37,131 nt of DNA, taken from the IMG/VR virus record IMGVR_UViG_3300037427_001073, positions 1 to 37,131 of that record; one strand, 5' to 3'. The position numbers were made by a program, and so were the translations under genes. Each line of letters begins with the position of its first letter. Position 1 is the stretch's first letter. This DNA is from a virus. A model generated the notes under the pieces. That model saw only the letters and a program-made list of their open reading frames with translations. It made no database searches and was not told where the DNA came from. Positions 1-9,692 of the stretch are shown here, piece by piece.

Positions 1-2
1 GG

Positions 3-293
3 AAGCCAGAAGAAGGTACAATGCTTATGCTTGATGATTTAACTGCTGAGAAATCTTCAGAGATAGTTAATCAATTTGCAGCAGATCAAAACTGGTGGGC
101 ATCCTTAGATTCACAAATTGAAGCTCAAAAGGCTGCACCAGTTAATGCTGAAAACTTTGAAGCACCAGAAGTGACTTTGGATACAACAGTGGAAGCAACA
201 CCAGAACCTGAACCAGTTACACCAGAACCAGAACCAACACCAGAGCCTGTTGTAGATGATGTTGATGAGGAGGAAGATACTAGCGAAGAGTGA
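3..293 (+). CDS. C-terminal part of an unknown (probably tail-region) protein, acidic Pro/Glu-rich tail
   Basis: The reading frame is open from the first full codon at position 3, so this may be the end of a longer gene cut by the window edge. An ATG at 21 preceded by AGAAGG could instead be the true start (90 aa). The last 45 residues are runs of Pro-Glu-Pro and Thr-Pro-Glu followed by an acidic DDVDEEEDTSEE tail, typical of a flexible linker or disordered end rather than an enzyme. It overlaps the next gene by 4 nt (GTGA). With tail-fibre genes at the far end of the window, it is probably the end of the tail module. No family recognised. Confidence 0.6.
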   Translation, partial: KPEEGTMLMLDDLTAEKSSEIVNQFAADQNWWASLDSQIEAQKAAPVNAENFEAPEVTLDTTVEATPEPEPVTPEPEPTPEPVVDDVDEEEDTSEE

Positions 294-643
294 TTAACCC
301 TATAGAAGAGGCTCAGAAGTTGTATGACAAAGATTCTACTCGATCATTCGGGGAGGATTTAGCCTTTTATCTTTCAAAAGGTTATGTTTACAGCGGTGGA
401 GACTTTTTTATAATGGGGCGGCCAATTAGAAAAGAAGACGATGGATTCGTACTCGACTATAGTTTTAGTTTTAGTGATGCCGATACTTGGTTTGTACATC
501 TTGCATCGGGAAAGAACTCTTTGCGGAGGTTTCTTGATATCGCTCCTTTCCCGCTTGAATGGGTTTGCTGGCACAAAAACAAATCTGATAAAAAAGAATT
601 AAATTATTATAAATGGGAAACGTATAAAGATAAGGTAGAATAA
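290..643 (+). CDS. Small conserved phage protein of unknown function
   Basis: A 117-residue soluble protein starting at GTG 290, coupled to the upstream stop by a GTGA overlap and sharing one base with the next start (TAATG at 643). It is rich in aromatics: GYVYSGGDFFIMGRP around residues 31-45 and a Trp-rich IAPFPLEWVCWHK near residue 85. From memory this resembles short proteins found beside internal-virion-protein genes in marine podoviruses, but I cannot assign a function. No membrane segment or signal peptide. Its position suggests a virion-assembly or ejection role; this is inference only. Confidence 0.75.
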   Translation: MINPIEEAQKLYDKDSTRSFGEDLAFYLSKGYVYSGGDFFIMGRPIRKEDDGFVLDYSFSFSDADTWFVHLASGKNSLRRFLDIAPFPLEWVCWHKNKSDKKELNYYKWETYKDKVE

Positions 644-1494
644 TGGGATCAACAAAAATTAGTGAAGAAAAAAGAGATTACGCTGGAGAGTACGAAAAGA
701 ACCTCCTAACTCAATTAAAGTACGCAGATCAGCTTTACGGCAAAGAGGCAGAATATCAGCCTAAGTATGCTGAAATGCAATTCAACATAGCGAAGAATCT
801 AACTCCGCAAGTGATGGATTTATATCAGAACGAGATATATCCACGCATGGCAGAGATGGACAGAGCCGCTACTGAACAAGCTAGGCTAGGTGATGTAGAG
901 GCGATAGAGAAATATGGGGGTAGAATGGTTAGTGCTCTTGAAGGGGCATCACCAGAGGAAACTGCCATGAAGAAGGAGCTTAACCGTCAAGCAATGGACG
1001 AATTAGCTCTAGGGGGTAAGCTCACCCCATTCCAGCAAAGAGCCCTTAGAGAGAGCGTGAGGGGGGGCCAGAGTGCTCGTGGATTTGGTTTTGGCATAAA
1101 CGACCAAGCGATGGAAACATTAGCTGAGATGAACGCTATGGAGGATCGCAGGAGAGGCAGGCAGCAATTCGCTCAAGGGCAACTAGGGCTCTCTAGTAGC
1201 CTCACAGCAGACCCAATGATGGCTGTGCTTGGTAGGTCATCAAGAGCTTACAATCCTGCTGCTGCTCTAGGGCAGGCAGGAAGTTACAGAGGAGGTAACG
1301 TATTTAACCCTGAGAGTGGCTATGCGGGACAATTGCATGGACAGAATGCAAACATGGCTATGCAGGCCAAGAAACATAATGCAGACATGAATGCTGCTAT
1401 GTTTGGGGGAGCGATGGGTGCTCTAGGTGGATTGGGTGGAGGTATGTTTGGAGCCGCTGGTCAAGCGGGTAGTTTTGGAGAATTATTTAGTTAA
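643..1494 (+). CDS. Internal virion / DNA-ejection protein, first of three
   Basis: 283 residues. The first half is charged and helical (about residues 1-190, rich in Glu, Lys, Gln, Ala and Met). The end is a glycine- and alanine-rich hydrophobic stretch (about residues 253-277, repeated GGxxGALGG / GGGMFGAAG) that could insert into a membrane. That combination is typical of small podoviral ejection proteins that form the first part of the trans-envelope channel. It starts at ATG 643, overlapping the previous stop by one base, and leads into two much larger internal-protein genes. Assigned from composition and gene order, not from a recognised family. Confidence 0.6.
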   Translation: MGSTKISEEKRDYAGEYEKNLLTQLKYADQLYGKEAEYQPKYAEMQFNIAKNLTPQVMDLYQNEIYPRMAEMDRAATEQARLGDVEAIEKYGGRMVSALEGASPEETAMKKELNRQAMDELALGGKLTPFQQRALRESVRGGQSARGFGFGINDQAMETLAEMNAMEDRRRGRQQFAQGQLGLSSSLTADPMMAVLGRSSRAYNPAAALGQAGSYRGGNVFNPESGYAGQLHGQNANMAMQAKKHNADMNAAMFGGAMGALGGLGGGMFGAAGQAGSFGELFS

Positions 1495-1500
1495 AGCATT

Positions 1501-1506
1501 AGGAGG
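1501..1506 (+). promoter_or_regulatory. Strong Shine-Dalgarno for the second ejection protein
   Basis: AGGAGG ends 10 nt before ATG 1517 and is one of the few full-consensus ribosome sites in the window. It contrasts with the early-region genes, whose starts follow A-rich leaders without a Shine-Dalgarno. Confidence 0.75.
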
Positions 1507-1516
1507 TTAATATAAA

Positions 1517-3595
1517 ATGAGTAGTCAAGCACTAGCAGCAGGGTTGTCTTCGTTTGGATCAAGCATAGGACAAGGGTTCCAGAATTACACAGCAGGCCGA
1601 GAAAGGCGTGAGCTTCTTTCTGGTGAGGCACAAGCTATTTATTCTGAGCTTGCGGATTTAGGAGTAAGAACTCAATCACAGCAAAAAATGTTCGACAAAC
1701 TCCAGAACGCTGGAGACATGGGAACCCGTGAGCTACAAGGAATTATATCAGAGTATGATACTCAGGAAAAAATGGATCAGCTTAAAAGGGCTAAGAAAAT
1801 CCAACAGTTTCAATTTGATAAATTACAATATGAACAAGATGAAAGAAACAGAGCTATAGTTAGGGACAAAGCTGTTTCTGATGCTTATGGAAAATACAGT
1901 GTAGGATCTACAGTCCCTGTCAACACGCAAGAAACAAAAGATATTCCAGCACAATACAGAGAGGGTGGAGAGTTCTCTCCTACTCAACCTTGGGCTCAAA
2001 ATTTTAATCCAAATCTTGATGAGTATGGTGTTCCTAAAGGAGAAGGATTTAAACACGCTGAAGGCTCACTTGGGTCAGTGGCTCCATCTTGGTGGGATGA
2101 AAATCAACCTAATCAAATACCAGAATCTAATCCTATTTTTAATGAAGTCGAAACTGCTGAACTTAAATTAAATAAAGTAAATGAAATGAAATCTGGTTTT
2201 GTTAAAGATGTTAATAAAGCTATAGATGAGCAGAATATAAAATCTGGATATAAAGGAACAGTTAGTGAAGTGCCTTTTGCAAGAGATTTTGCTGAAGCTA
2301 AAAGATTTGTTTCTGGTGAAAAATTAGTCAATGACGATGGGAAACCTACTGATGCTGATATTGTTAGGTTTGAAACTAATGAGTTTGGGAATGAGTTAAA
2401 AGTCACTGGAAAATTTAAGCCTGAATTTATAAAACCAATTCAGAAAAAAATGAAAGGACTTTCTGATATGATAGAAAGTTATTCAGAAGAAGCAAATCAA
2501 GCTCAAGGCGATGTAAGAAACAAACTGTTTGACTATATGCCTGCAAGTGGTGATTTAAACGAGGCAGCAAATGCTTATGCTTTAAATGAAAAATCTAATA
2601 CTCTTCCACCAGTAAATATTCCTGTTCCAGATTCAGAACCAGAAGAACCTTTCACCTTAAAAACAGGAAGAGAGCTTGTCTCTCCTGAGAGGCAAGAGGA
2701 ATACACTGTTAGCCGTCCAAAAACTGCTGTTGAAAAAGAAGAACTCTTACAGCAATTAATTGCAGAAAGAGCATCTGATTTGGGAGCAAAAGGAATTAAG
2801 TCTCTAAATGAATTAACTAAGAATACTGATCTTCAGATTGTTGAACTTGGAGGGTCGAACTATGTGTTTAGTCCTAAGAGCGGATCGTTTCAAGCAGTTC
2901 CAAAAGACAAAAAAGAAGCAGAGGATGCCGCTAATCAAATAGCTATATTAGGTAAGTGGGGATTACTCCCAGAAGAAGCCACTGTAAAACTACCAAATGG
3001 TACAACTGTTAAATTAACAATGCCTTCTCCTGAGAATGGAGGGCCGAAAACAGAGTCACAGGCTAAGGCTTTTCTTCATGCTGGAAGTATGAAAATGACA
3101 GGATCAGTTATTGATGAAATGACTGGCCAAGGTTTTGATGCTTCTAGAATAGATAATGCTTTTGAGTTGTACCACAATCAAAACGCAATCAAATCACCAG
3201 AAGCTAAAAGATATGCAGCAGCTATGAATAAATGGCTAGAAGCATATTTGCGTCATGTATCAGGTGCTGCAATTGCAAAGCATGAATATGAAGGAGCTAG
3301 GCAACAATTTTTCCCAGTTGTTAATGACGGGCAGGATGCCATTAATGATAAGAAAAAATTAAGAGAGGGAATGTTCTCTCTGATGGAACAAGTTTCTGGA
3401 GGCAAAGTAACTGATGATGCTCTAAGAAGTAAGGCTAAAAAATATGAATTAAAAGCAGGAGAAACTTTAAGTTTAGTTTCTGATTCTGCCAATGATGCTG
3501 CTTCTGAAGCAGAAAAAAGAGGGTTAAAATCAGGAGACACATATATTTGGATCGATCCGAAAAGCGGGAAGTCAATACCTTACAAAGTAAATTAA
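1517..3595 (+). CDS. Internal virion / DNA-ejection protein, second of three
   Basis: 692 residues. The N-terminus is small-residue rich (ALAAGLSSFGSSIGQG), then come about 90 residues of charged helix likely to be coiled coil (residues 25-120), a Pro/Glu-rich middle (about 350-400) and a helical C-terminal half. No enzymatic motif seen. Size, composition and position match the middle-sized internal protein of podoviruses, which is packaged in the capsid and ejected with the DNA. The start is fixed by a full Shine-Dalgarno, and the stop lies one base from the start of the 2031-residue protein, so the two are surely co-translated. Function inferred from context. Confidence 0.65.
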   Translation: MSSQALAAGLSSFGSSIGQGFQNYTAGRERRELLSGEAQAIYSELADLGVRTQSQQKMFDKLQNAGDMGTRELQGIISEYDTQEKMDQLKRAKKIQQFQFDKLQYEQDERNRAIVRDKAVSDAYGKYSVGSTVPVNTQETKDIPAQYREGGEFSPTQPWAQNFNPNLDEYGVPKGEGFKHAEGSLGSVAPSWWDENQPNQIPESNPIFNEVETAELKLNKVNEMKSGFVKDVNKAIDEQNIKSGYKGTVSEVPFARDFAEAKRFVSGEKLVNDDGKPTDADIVRFETNEFGNELKVTGKFKPEFIKPIQKKMKGLSDMIESYSEEANQAQGDVRNKLFDYMPASGDLNEAANAYALNEKSNTLPPVNIPVPDSEPEEPFTLKTGRELVSPERQEEYTVSRPKTAVEKEELLQQLIAERASDLGAKGIKSLNELTKNTDLQIVELGGSNYVFSPKSGSFQAVPKDKKEAEDAANQIAILGKWGLLPEEATVKLPNGTTVKLTMPSPENGGPKTESQAKAFLHAGSMKMTGSVIDEMTGQGFDASRIDNAFELYHNQNAIKSPEAKRYAAAMNKWLEAYLRHVSGAAIAKHEYEGARQQFFPVVNDGQDAINDKKKLREGMFSLMEQVSGGKVTDDALRSKAKKYELKAGETLSLVSDSANDAASEAEKRGLKSGDTYIWIDPKSGKSIPYKVN

Positions 3596-3596
3596 A

Positions 3597-6500
3597 ATGG
3601 CATCAACAATCACTAATAATTCTGGTTTTTCAGTAACCGAAATAGAGAACGAACCTATAAGAACTAGTTCTGGTTTTTCTGTTACTCAAATAGGAGATGA
3701 ATTTATTTCTGATAAATCAAGTGGTTTTAGTGTAACTCAAATAGGAGAAGAAGCTCTAGGGGAAAAACATATTCTCGATAAGATGAGTGACCCTCATTAT
3801 ATGCCAACTGAAGAAGAGTATTATGCTTATTTAGAGGCAGAAGAGAATGTTGAAAAACCAAGTGCTATAAGTTTATTAAAATCAGGAATAGCAATGGCTG
3901 CTTCTGATCTTGCTGGAATCTTTACTGGGTCTTACAACTTAATAGCAGAAGGAGAGTTTGGTGAGGGGTTCAAAGCTATTGGTGAAGCTGCTGCAAGAGG
4001 CACTGCTGACATAGGGCAATTAGCTAGAAAGATTGTTCACGACAATGTGCAGTACGCTTTAGGAGATGACTCGAGTGATTACGAAGTTTTCCTAGCTACA
4101 AGAAAGCTGCAATCAATCCGAGAGAAAGCTAGAGAGGGTGATGCAGGGCTTTTGTTTGATCTAACTCCAGAAGCTAACAAGGTTGCAGAAGGATTATCTT
4201 ATGTAACTGATCCAACTGTTTTTATTCCCGGTGCAGGGTTAGTTGCTAAAGGCACAACAAAGCTCGGATCGATGGCAACCAGTGGTGCTGGAAAAGTTAT
4301 AGGAGGCACAGGCAGATTAGGTAAAGGGTTAGCAGACAAAGCATCAGATGCATTGCAAGACTTAGCCCCCGGTGCAACTGCAAGTGACATACCAAGAGTT
4401 GGCTTAGTAGGCTCTGCCATTGAAACTGGTAGAACCCTTCCTAGCATGATGGACACAGCAGGAAGAACTCTTGAGCAGGCATCAAAGCAAATCGGTAAAC
4501 AACCATCCCGAATGGGAGTGTTAAGAACGATTAGTGAAAACGCTTCAGTGCCAGCAGACATAAGGCAGTTTGCAGGAATGATTCGTTTTATGGATAAACC
4601 CTTAGCTGCTGCTGGAACAGTTGGTAGAGGGGCTTTTGAAGGTGCTGTTATTGGTTCTACTTTGGGAGCCCTTGCAGAGGGGCGTGAGGGTTTTTATAGC
4701 GGATTAGGGGCTGGAGGTTTTATGGGTGCTGGTGCTTCCTCAATTGGAGGGGCAGCAAGCAGGGTATCAGGCTATAGAAGAAAGCAAGCTATAAGCAAAG
4801 ACTTTGCAGATTACATTTCAAGAAAATCAAAAGAAGAGGGGATTAACATAGCTAACTATGCTGGCAAAGATGTTAACGATATGGCTCTGATTATGGATGT
4901 AGAAAGGATTGCTACTGGACACACTGGTAGAGATATGACCTTTAAGTTTTTAAACGATGAACAGTTTAGAACTGAGCTCGCTAAGAGAGAAACAATGAGC
5001 GAAGGAGTAAGAGTTACTCCAGAAGAAGTTCAATCAGCAAGAGGTGTTTATATTGATGACTCTTCACCTACAATATTAGTTAACACCAGCTTTGAATTTA
5101 ACAAGGGAAGAACATTGGCTCACGAAGTTTTTCATGGACTCAGCAGGCTAGAGACGATGAAAGATTTTACAGATAGACTTTCAGATAATTTATTTGGAAT
5201 ATATGATGCTGGAGGAAATTTAATTAAAGACGGGGTACTTACTAAAGAAGGAAAAACAAAAAAAGAAAAAAACAAAATCATTTATGATTTAGGATTACAG
5301 TACGCTAAACACTTAAATAAAAAAGCTAGGAGACAGTTTTTTGGAGACGATGTCTCTGCTAAAGGTGATTCAAAAATATCCCCAGAATTAAAGTCACAAA
5401 GATTTAGACAAAAATTAGCAGAAGAAATAGGGGCTGAATACTTTGCTGGTTTACTTGCTGGCAGTAGCCCTGACTCATTACTACCTAAGAATATAGACAG
5501 CATGACAAGAGGCTTTTTAGATAGAATTATGTTGTCAGATTCAGAAAGTAAGTTAGGGGTAATGCGTAAAGTTTTAGACAGAGCTTTTGGTGATGTTTGG
5601 AAATGGGATAAAGCAACTGGCAAACCAACTGCTGGTGATTTGTTTTCAAAAGATGGTAAGCCTTTAACAAACAGTCCAGAGATAAACGCTTTACTGCGTG
5701 ACATGATTAGGGCTAAGAAAAAAATTACTTCAAAGTTGGAGTATGCAGATAAGTCTAAGCAAAACACAGCATCCCCGAGAAACTTAGGTCAGGATGAAAT
5801 TAAAAGGCTAATAGGGTTGAACCCTGCAATGGCTGACTTGTTTACTTTAAACGCTAGAGGCAAATACGTTCCAAGAAAAGATGTTGATATAGCTGCTGAA
5901 GAACAACAGAGGAGCGGGGCTATTGTTAATGCATTAAGCAATACTACAAGTGGAGCAGAAGCGGGTGCTGTTAGATTGGTAAGTGAGGGTGAATATTCTG
6001 GTATGAAATTTAATCCAGAACAAATTGAATCGCTTTTAGAAATACCAGAACTTAATGACCATGTTAAAACTCATCTAAGAGAAATAAATGATAAGATAGG
6101 TGAGGGTGATGTTTTAGAAATTGATTACTATGCTGCTACTAACAAAGGCAGAAGAATAAACAGGGAAACTGGTAAGCCTTATTATGTTTCAAAATACAGC
6201 ACCAGAATAAGAATGTCTCGGAGGAAGGTTGTCCCTTATCACATGAACATTTCCAATGCTGGAAACTTTCACATGAAGGCTTTAGATATTACAAAGCTGG
6301 GTGATAAGATTGACAAGTGGAACAAGAATAAAAATAAAAGAGAATGGATAAAAGAGTGGAGCAACATGGATGAATTATATTCTGATTTATCTCGTTACCT
6401 ACAAAACTTATCTAAGCCAGAAGGAGAAAGAGTTGAGTCTTCAAGCCTGTTTGGGGAAACCAAAAGAAATATATTAAATGAACTATTAGGGGCTAGAAGA

Positions 6501-9500
6501 AACGAATTAGTAAATCCTTTGCAGCTTCTTGAGTACGCTGAGAAAGATAATCTTATAAGAGACTTCAGACTTGATCGTATTAACCAAATGAACTGGGAGA
6601 CTTTCATGGGTAAAGAATGGAAGATGAGCGAAGAAAGTTACCAACTGCAAAAAATAAATTATCTTCCTGCAAACAAGCAACCCGAAAACTTACCAGTAGA
6701 AACTCCAAGGTTAAGCAAAGAACAAGAAGCTAACATTAAAGAGGTTCAAGAACATTATAACAAAGTCACACCTCAACGCATTAAAGAATTAAAAAGAGAA
6801 GCTCTTGAGTCTTTGAGTGTTAGAATTGAAGAGTTAGGAATACCTAAAAAAGAAGCAAAACAACTTGCTCAAAAAGCATATAAAACTATATCAACAAATA
6901 CAAAACGAACATCTGCTGTAGTGAGTGGTATAGGCAAAATGGATTTAGCTAGAATGGCTGGAACTTCAAGCAAAAAAGGAGGTTTCCCTATGCGATCCCA
7001 TGTTAACAAAAGTTGGCTTACAAGTGCGTTTGAGGCAATTGAAAAAGACTCTGATGTAGCGGCTATGAAAGCACAGCAAGTAGCCAAGCAACTGTCTAAA
7101 AAAGAACTTGGCGATATGATGAAAGGTGTTGATTCAGACGCACAAGTAGCTTCTGGGGAAAGATCAGCAACCATGAAACTTGGAGAAGAGTTTAGGGACA
7201 GAGAATCATTAGCTGATGAAAAAGCATTTGGTTCATCATTAAGAAAAGATTTAAACGCTCCACCTCGGGTTTATGCATCAGTAGGAGATGGTCAAAAGTT
7301 TTTATCACAAGGTAATTACGATGCATTTTTTACTTGGAAAAAAACTGCTCCAATTGTTGTAACAAGCCATCACCATTATGGAGTTGGAAACGGACTAACA
7401 AACATTCACGCTTCAAAAAATGTAGGAGATAAAAATGCTAGAAGTTTCGGTGATCCCACAAATGAAAAATACACAAAATTAAAATCTGGCAAAAAAGTTT
7501 TAGACACACATTTACTTGTAGGCAATAAAGGAATTGATGCTGCAAAAATTCATCAACTCATGGTATCGCTTCCCGCATCTGCTTTAAAAGAGGTTAAAAG
7601 AGCTTATAAAAAAGATGGTGTTAATTCAGCTTGGAAAGAATTAGAGAAAGCATCTTACAAGCAAAATATGGGGCAAGGTTCTCAAGGTAGATCAAGCTCA
7701 TTTACACATACAACAGAACAGGGAGATGTAATCCGTCCATTAGTTGCTGTGCAATCAAACAGAACAGAAGCATACGTTCTTGATCCTAGTTTTAAAAACG
7801 TAGAAAGCGTCACTATTGTAACTTCAAAAGAAAAGAATGTAAGGTTGCTGAAAAAGAAAATTGTTGAAGCATTTGAAGCGAATGGAGTGAAGTTGCCTAA
7901 AGTTAAAATTGTTCTTCCAGAATCAGGCCCAAGCCCACACAGAGGCAGACAAAAGTTAGCAAAAGAATATGAGCAGCTTACTGGAGAAGTTCATTACTTA
8001 CCAGAGGTTGAAACGGTTCGCACAGTTGACCAACTAGTTGAGGCAGCTAGATCAGAAAAGGATTGGCGAACATGGTATCAAAGGTACAGCAACCAGCTTA
8101 ATACCTTGTTCGGGGTATCGGGTGCTAAAACATTTGAAAAGATTTTAGGGTCAACCTCCCAAGCTACTGGGGTTGCAGGCAATGTAACTCTTGCCTTGAG
8201 GGCTTACACGCAAATGATAACAGGCCAACCGTTTGAAGGATTCCTTGAGGGCGTTAAGAATAACCTTGAGCGAATCCGAAACGAGGAGATGGTGCAGGGG
8301 CAGAAGATAGGGGAGTTTGCTAGGGCAGCAACAGGAGACGAGAGTGGTGTAGCTATAGACAGGCACGTTGCCCGTATAATTTTTGGAAGAGAAAACTTGC
8401 AGGGTGGAAGCACTCCATCAGCGAGGCAAGTTAAGAGGGGGAAAATAATAGTTAACCAAGTAGCTAAAAAACTTGGATGGAAGCCGAGAGAAGTGCAAGC
8501 TGCCTTATGGGCTGCTCAAATTGAACTCGACGCAAGAGCGAGAGGTGTAGAGCCTAAAAAAGAATCATACGATACCTACCTAGACAATGTATATAGATCA
8601 AAACGAGGGAAGTCCACAGTTGCCGAAATCATCAAGGGTGCAAGAGCCATCGAGCGAGGAGATGCAGAACTCGTTTCTGGAACTCTTGGAAGCACAGGCA
8701 AAGGTAAAAGCAAGAGGCCAGATCGTTCTGGAGTTATTATTAGAGAGCAAGGAAATGAACGAACAATAAAGTTCATGCCCGAGGTGGATGGCAAACCTCT
8801 TGGCCCGAGCTCAGAGCAAATGCTTCAATCATTACTTGATGGTAATATAAGCAGGGATCAATTTGATGCGGCTATAGAAGTATTAAGACCAGTTGATAAA
8901 GTTGAAATCCCAACTGATGAAAATGTTCACCTTAATGAAGGCAACATGAGGAAGTTGGAAATGACAATGAAACCAACTCAAATGCCTTTAGTCGGTGAAG
9001 CTAGAAAATTACCAGATGGAACTCCTGTTGGTTTAAGGATAGACATCCCAACATTCAATAGGTCTGTTGAGCTAATGCAGCAGGGAGTTTTAAATGAACC
9101 AGTTTATGCAGTTACAATCCATGAAGGTGCTGAGAAAAAAGCAAAGTTAGGAAAGAGAATTGGTTATGACATATTCAGCAGGGTAAAGAGTTTTAGCAAA
9201 AATGATCCTGTTATGTTCCATACTATTAACCAAAAAAAATCAGAGCAGATTGGAACTGGTGAAGCTAATAAAACCACTATAGCCACTGCTGAAGGATTGC
9301 TTGTTCAAAGCAGAGAGTTGCCAAGTGATTTAAACACATGGGCTCAAGTTGGGATGAACCCTAAAAGGCACACATACTTTTATGACAGAGAAACAGGGCA
9401 AGCTGTTAAAGGTGGAGAAGAAACAATTAACTTTGGCAATACTGTATTTGTTAAAAAACCTATTTACTTTTCAGAAGCTGAAAGATTAAGCCTGTTCACA

Positions 9501-9692
9501 TACTTACCAGAAACAGTTGGTGAATCCAAAGTCAGCGAAAGTGGTGACGGGTACAAGGCTATCAAGCGTGATGGCAAGACAAGGGTATACTCACCTAGTG
9601 GAAGGCTAATAGGCGTTGCAAGCTCGGAGAAGGTCGCTGATAAGATTTATAGGAAACACAGTGGGATTAGAACGAATAATATTCGCAAGTGA
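3597..9692 (+). CDS. Giant (2031 aa) polyvalent ejection protein with zinc-metalloprotease motif
   Basis: The largest gene here. Seen in order: three copies of an SGFSVT(E/Q)I motif (residues 8-56); hydrophobic and amphipathic helices (about 80-400); a zincin motif HEVFH at 509-513 preceded by RTLA, with AEEIGAEYFAG about 100 residues later as a possible third zinc ligand; a long charged middle; a helical domain around 1490-1600 including AIDRHVARIIFG; and a C-terminal domain (about 1800-1990) with TPVGLRIDIP and WAQVGMNPKRHTYFYDRETG. The last two resemble modules I know from phage and plasmid polyvalent proteins, which enter the host with the DNA. Likely role: ejected effector and channel protein, perhaps with a peptidase acting on envelope or host proteins. 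Domain calls are from memory of motifs. Confidence 0.7.
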   Translation: MASTITNNSGFSVTEIENEPIRTSSGFSVTQIGDEFISDKSSGFSVTQIGEEALGEKHILDKMSDPHYMPTEEEYYAYLEAEENVEKPSAISLLKSGIAMAASDLAGIFTGSYNLIAEGEFGEGFKAIGEAAARGTADIGQLARKIVHDNVQYALGDDSSDYEVFLATRKLQSIREKAREGDAGLLFDLTPEANKVAEGLSYVTDPTVFIPGAGLVAKGTTKLGSMATSGAGKVIGGTGRLGKGLADKASDALQDLAPGATASDIPRVGLVGSAIETGRTLPSMMDTAGRTLEQASKQIGKQPSRMGVLRTISENASVPADIRQFAGMIRFMDKPLAAAGTVGRGAFEGAVIGSTLGALAEGREGFYSGLGAGGFMGAGASSIGGAASRVSGYRRKQAISKDFADYISRKSKEEGINIANYAGKDVNDMALIMDVERIATGHTGRDMTFKFLNDEQFRTELAKRETMSEGVRVTPEEVQSARGVYIDDSSPTILVNTSFEFNKGRTLAHEVFHGLSRLETMKDFTDRLSDNLFGIYDAGGNLIKDGVLTKEGKTKKEKNKIIYDLGLQYAKHLNKKARRQFFGDDVSAKGDSKISPELKSQRFRQKLAEEIGAEYFAGLLAGSSPDSLLPKNIDSMTRGFLDRIMLSDSESKLGVMRKVLDRAFGDVWKWDKATGKPTAGDLFSKDGKPLTNSPEINALLRDMIRAKKKITSKLEYADKSKQNTASPRNLGQDEIKRLIGLNPAMADLFTLNARGKYVPRKDVDIAAEEQQRSGAIVNALSNTTSGAEAGAVRLVSEGEYSGMKFNPEQIESLLEIPELNDHVKTHLREINDKIGEGDVLEIDYYAATNKGRRINRETGKPYYVSKYSTRIRMSRRKVVPYHMNISNAGNFHMKALDITKLGDKIDKWNKNKNKREWIKEWSNMDELYSDLSRYLQNLSKPEGERVESSSLFGETKRNILNELLGARRNELVNPLQLLEYAEKDNLIRDFRLDRINQMNWETFMGKEWKMSEESYQLQKINYLPANKQPENLPVETPRLSKEQEANIKEVQEHYNKVTPQRIKELKREALESLSVRIEELGIPKKEAKQLAQKAYKTISTNTKRTSAVVSGIGKMDLARMAGTSSKKGGFPMRSHVNKSWLTSAFEAIEKDSDVAAMKAQQVAKQLSKKELGDMMKGVDSDAQVASGERSATMKLGEEFRDRESLADEKAFGSSLRKDLNAPPRVYASVGDGQKFLSQGNYDAFFTWKKTAPIVVTSHHHYGVGNGLTNIHASKNVGDKNARSFGDPTNEKYTKLKSGKKVLDTHLLVGNKGIDAAKIHQLMVSLPASALKEVKRAYKKDGVNSAWKELEKASYKQNMGQGSQGRSSSFTHTTEQGDVIRPLVAVQSNRTEAYVLDPSFKNVESVTIVTSKEKNVRLLKKKIVEAFEANGVKLPKVKIVLPESGPSPHRGRQKLAKEYEQLTGEVHYLPEVETVRTVDQLVEAARSEKDWRTWYQRYSNQLNTLFGVSGAKTFEKILGSTSQATGVAGNVTLALRAYTQMITGQPFEGFLEGVKNNLERIRNEEMVQGQKIGEFARAATGDESGVAIDRHVARIIFGRENLQGGSTPSARQVKRGKIIVNQVAKKLGWKPREVQAALWAAQIELDARARGVEPKKESYDTYLDNVYRSKRGKSTVAEIIKGARAIERGDAELVSGTLGSTGKGKSKRPDRSGVIIREQGNERTIKFMPEVDGKPLGPSSEQMLQSLLDGNISRDQFDAAIEVLRPVDKVEIPTDENVHLNEGNMRKLEMTMKPTQMPLVGEARKLPDGTPVGLRIDIPTFNRSVELMQQGVLNEPVYAVTIHEGAEKKAKLGKRIGYDIFSRVKSFSKNDPVMFHTINQKKSEQIGTGEANKTTIATAEGLLVQSRELPSDLNTWAQVGMNPKRHTYFYDRETGQAVKGGEETINFGNTVFVKKPIYFSEAERLSLFTYLPETVGESKVSESGDGYKAIKRDGKTRVYSPSGRLIGVASSEKVADKIYRKHSGIRTNNIRK

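Noticed and set aside
4199-5767. Minus-strand ORFs of 120-161 residues inside the giant gene
   Set aside because: They mirror the coding strand, have low-complexity composition and no start signals; shadows.
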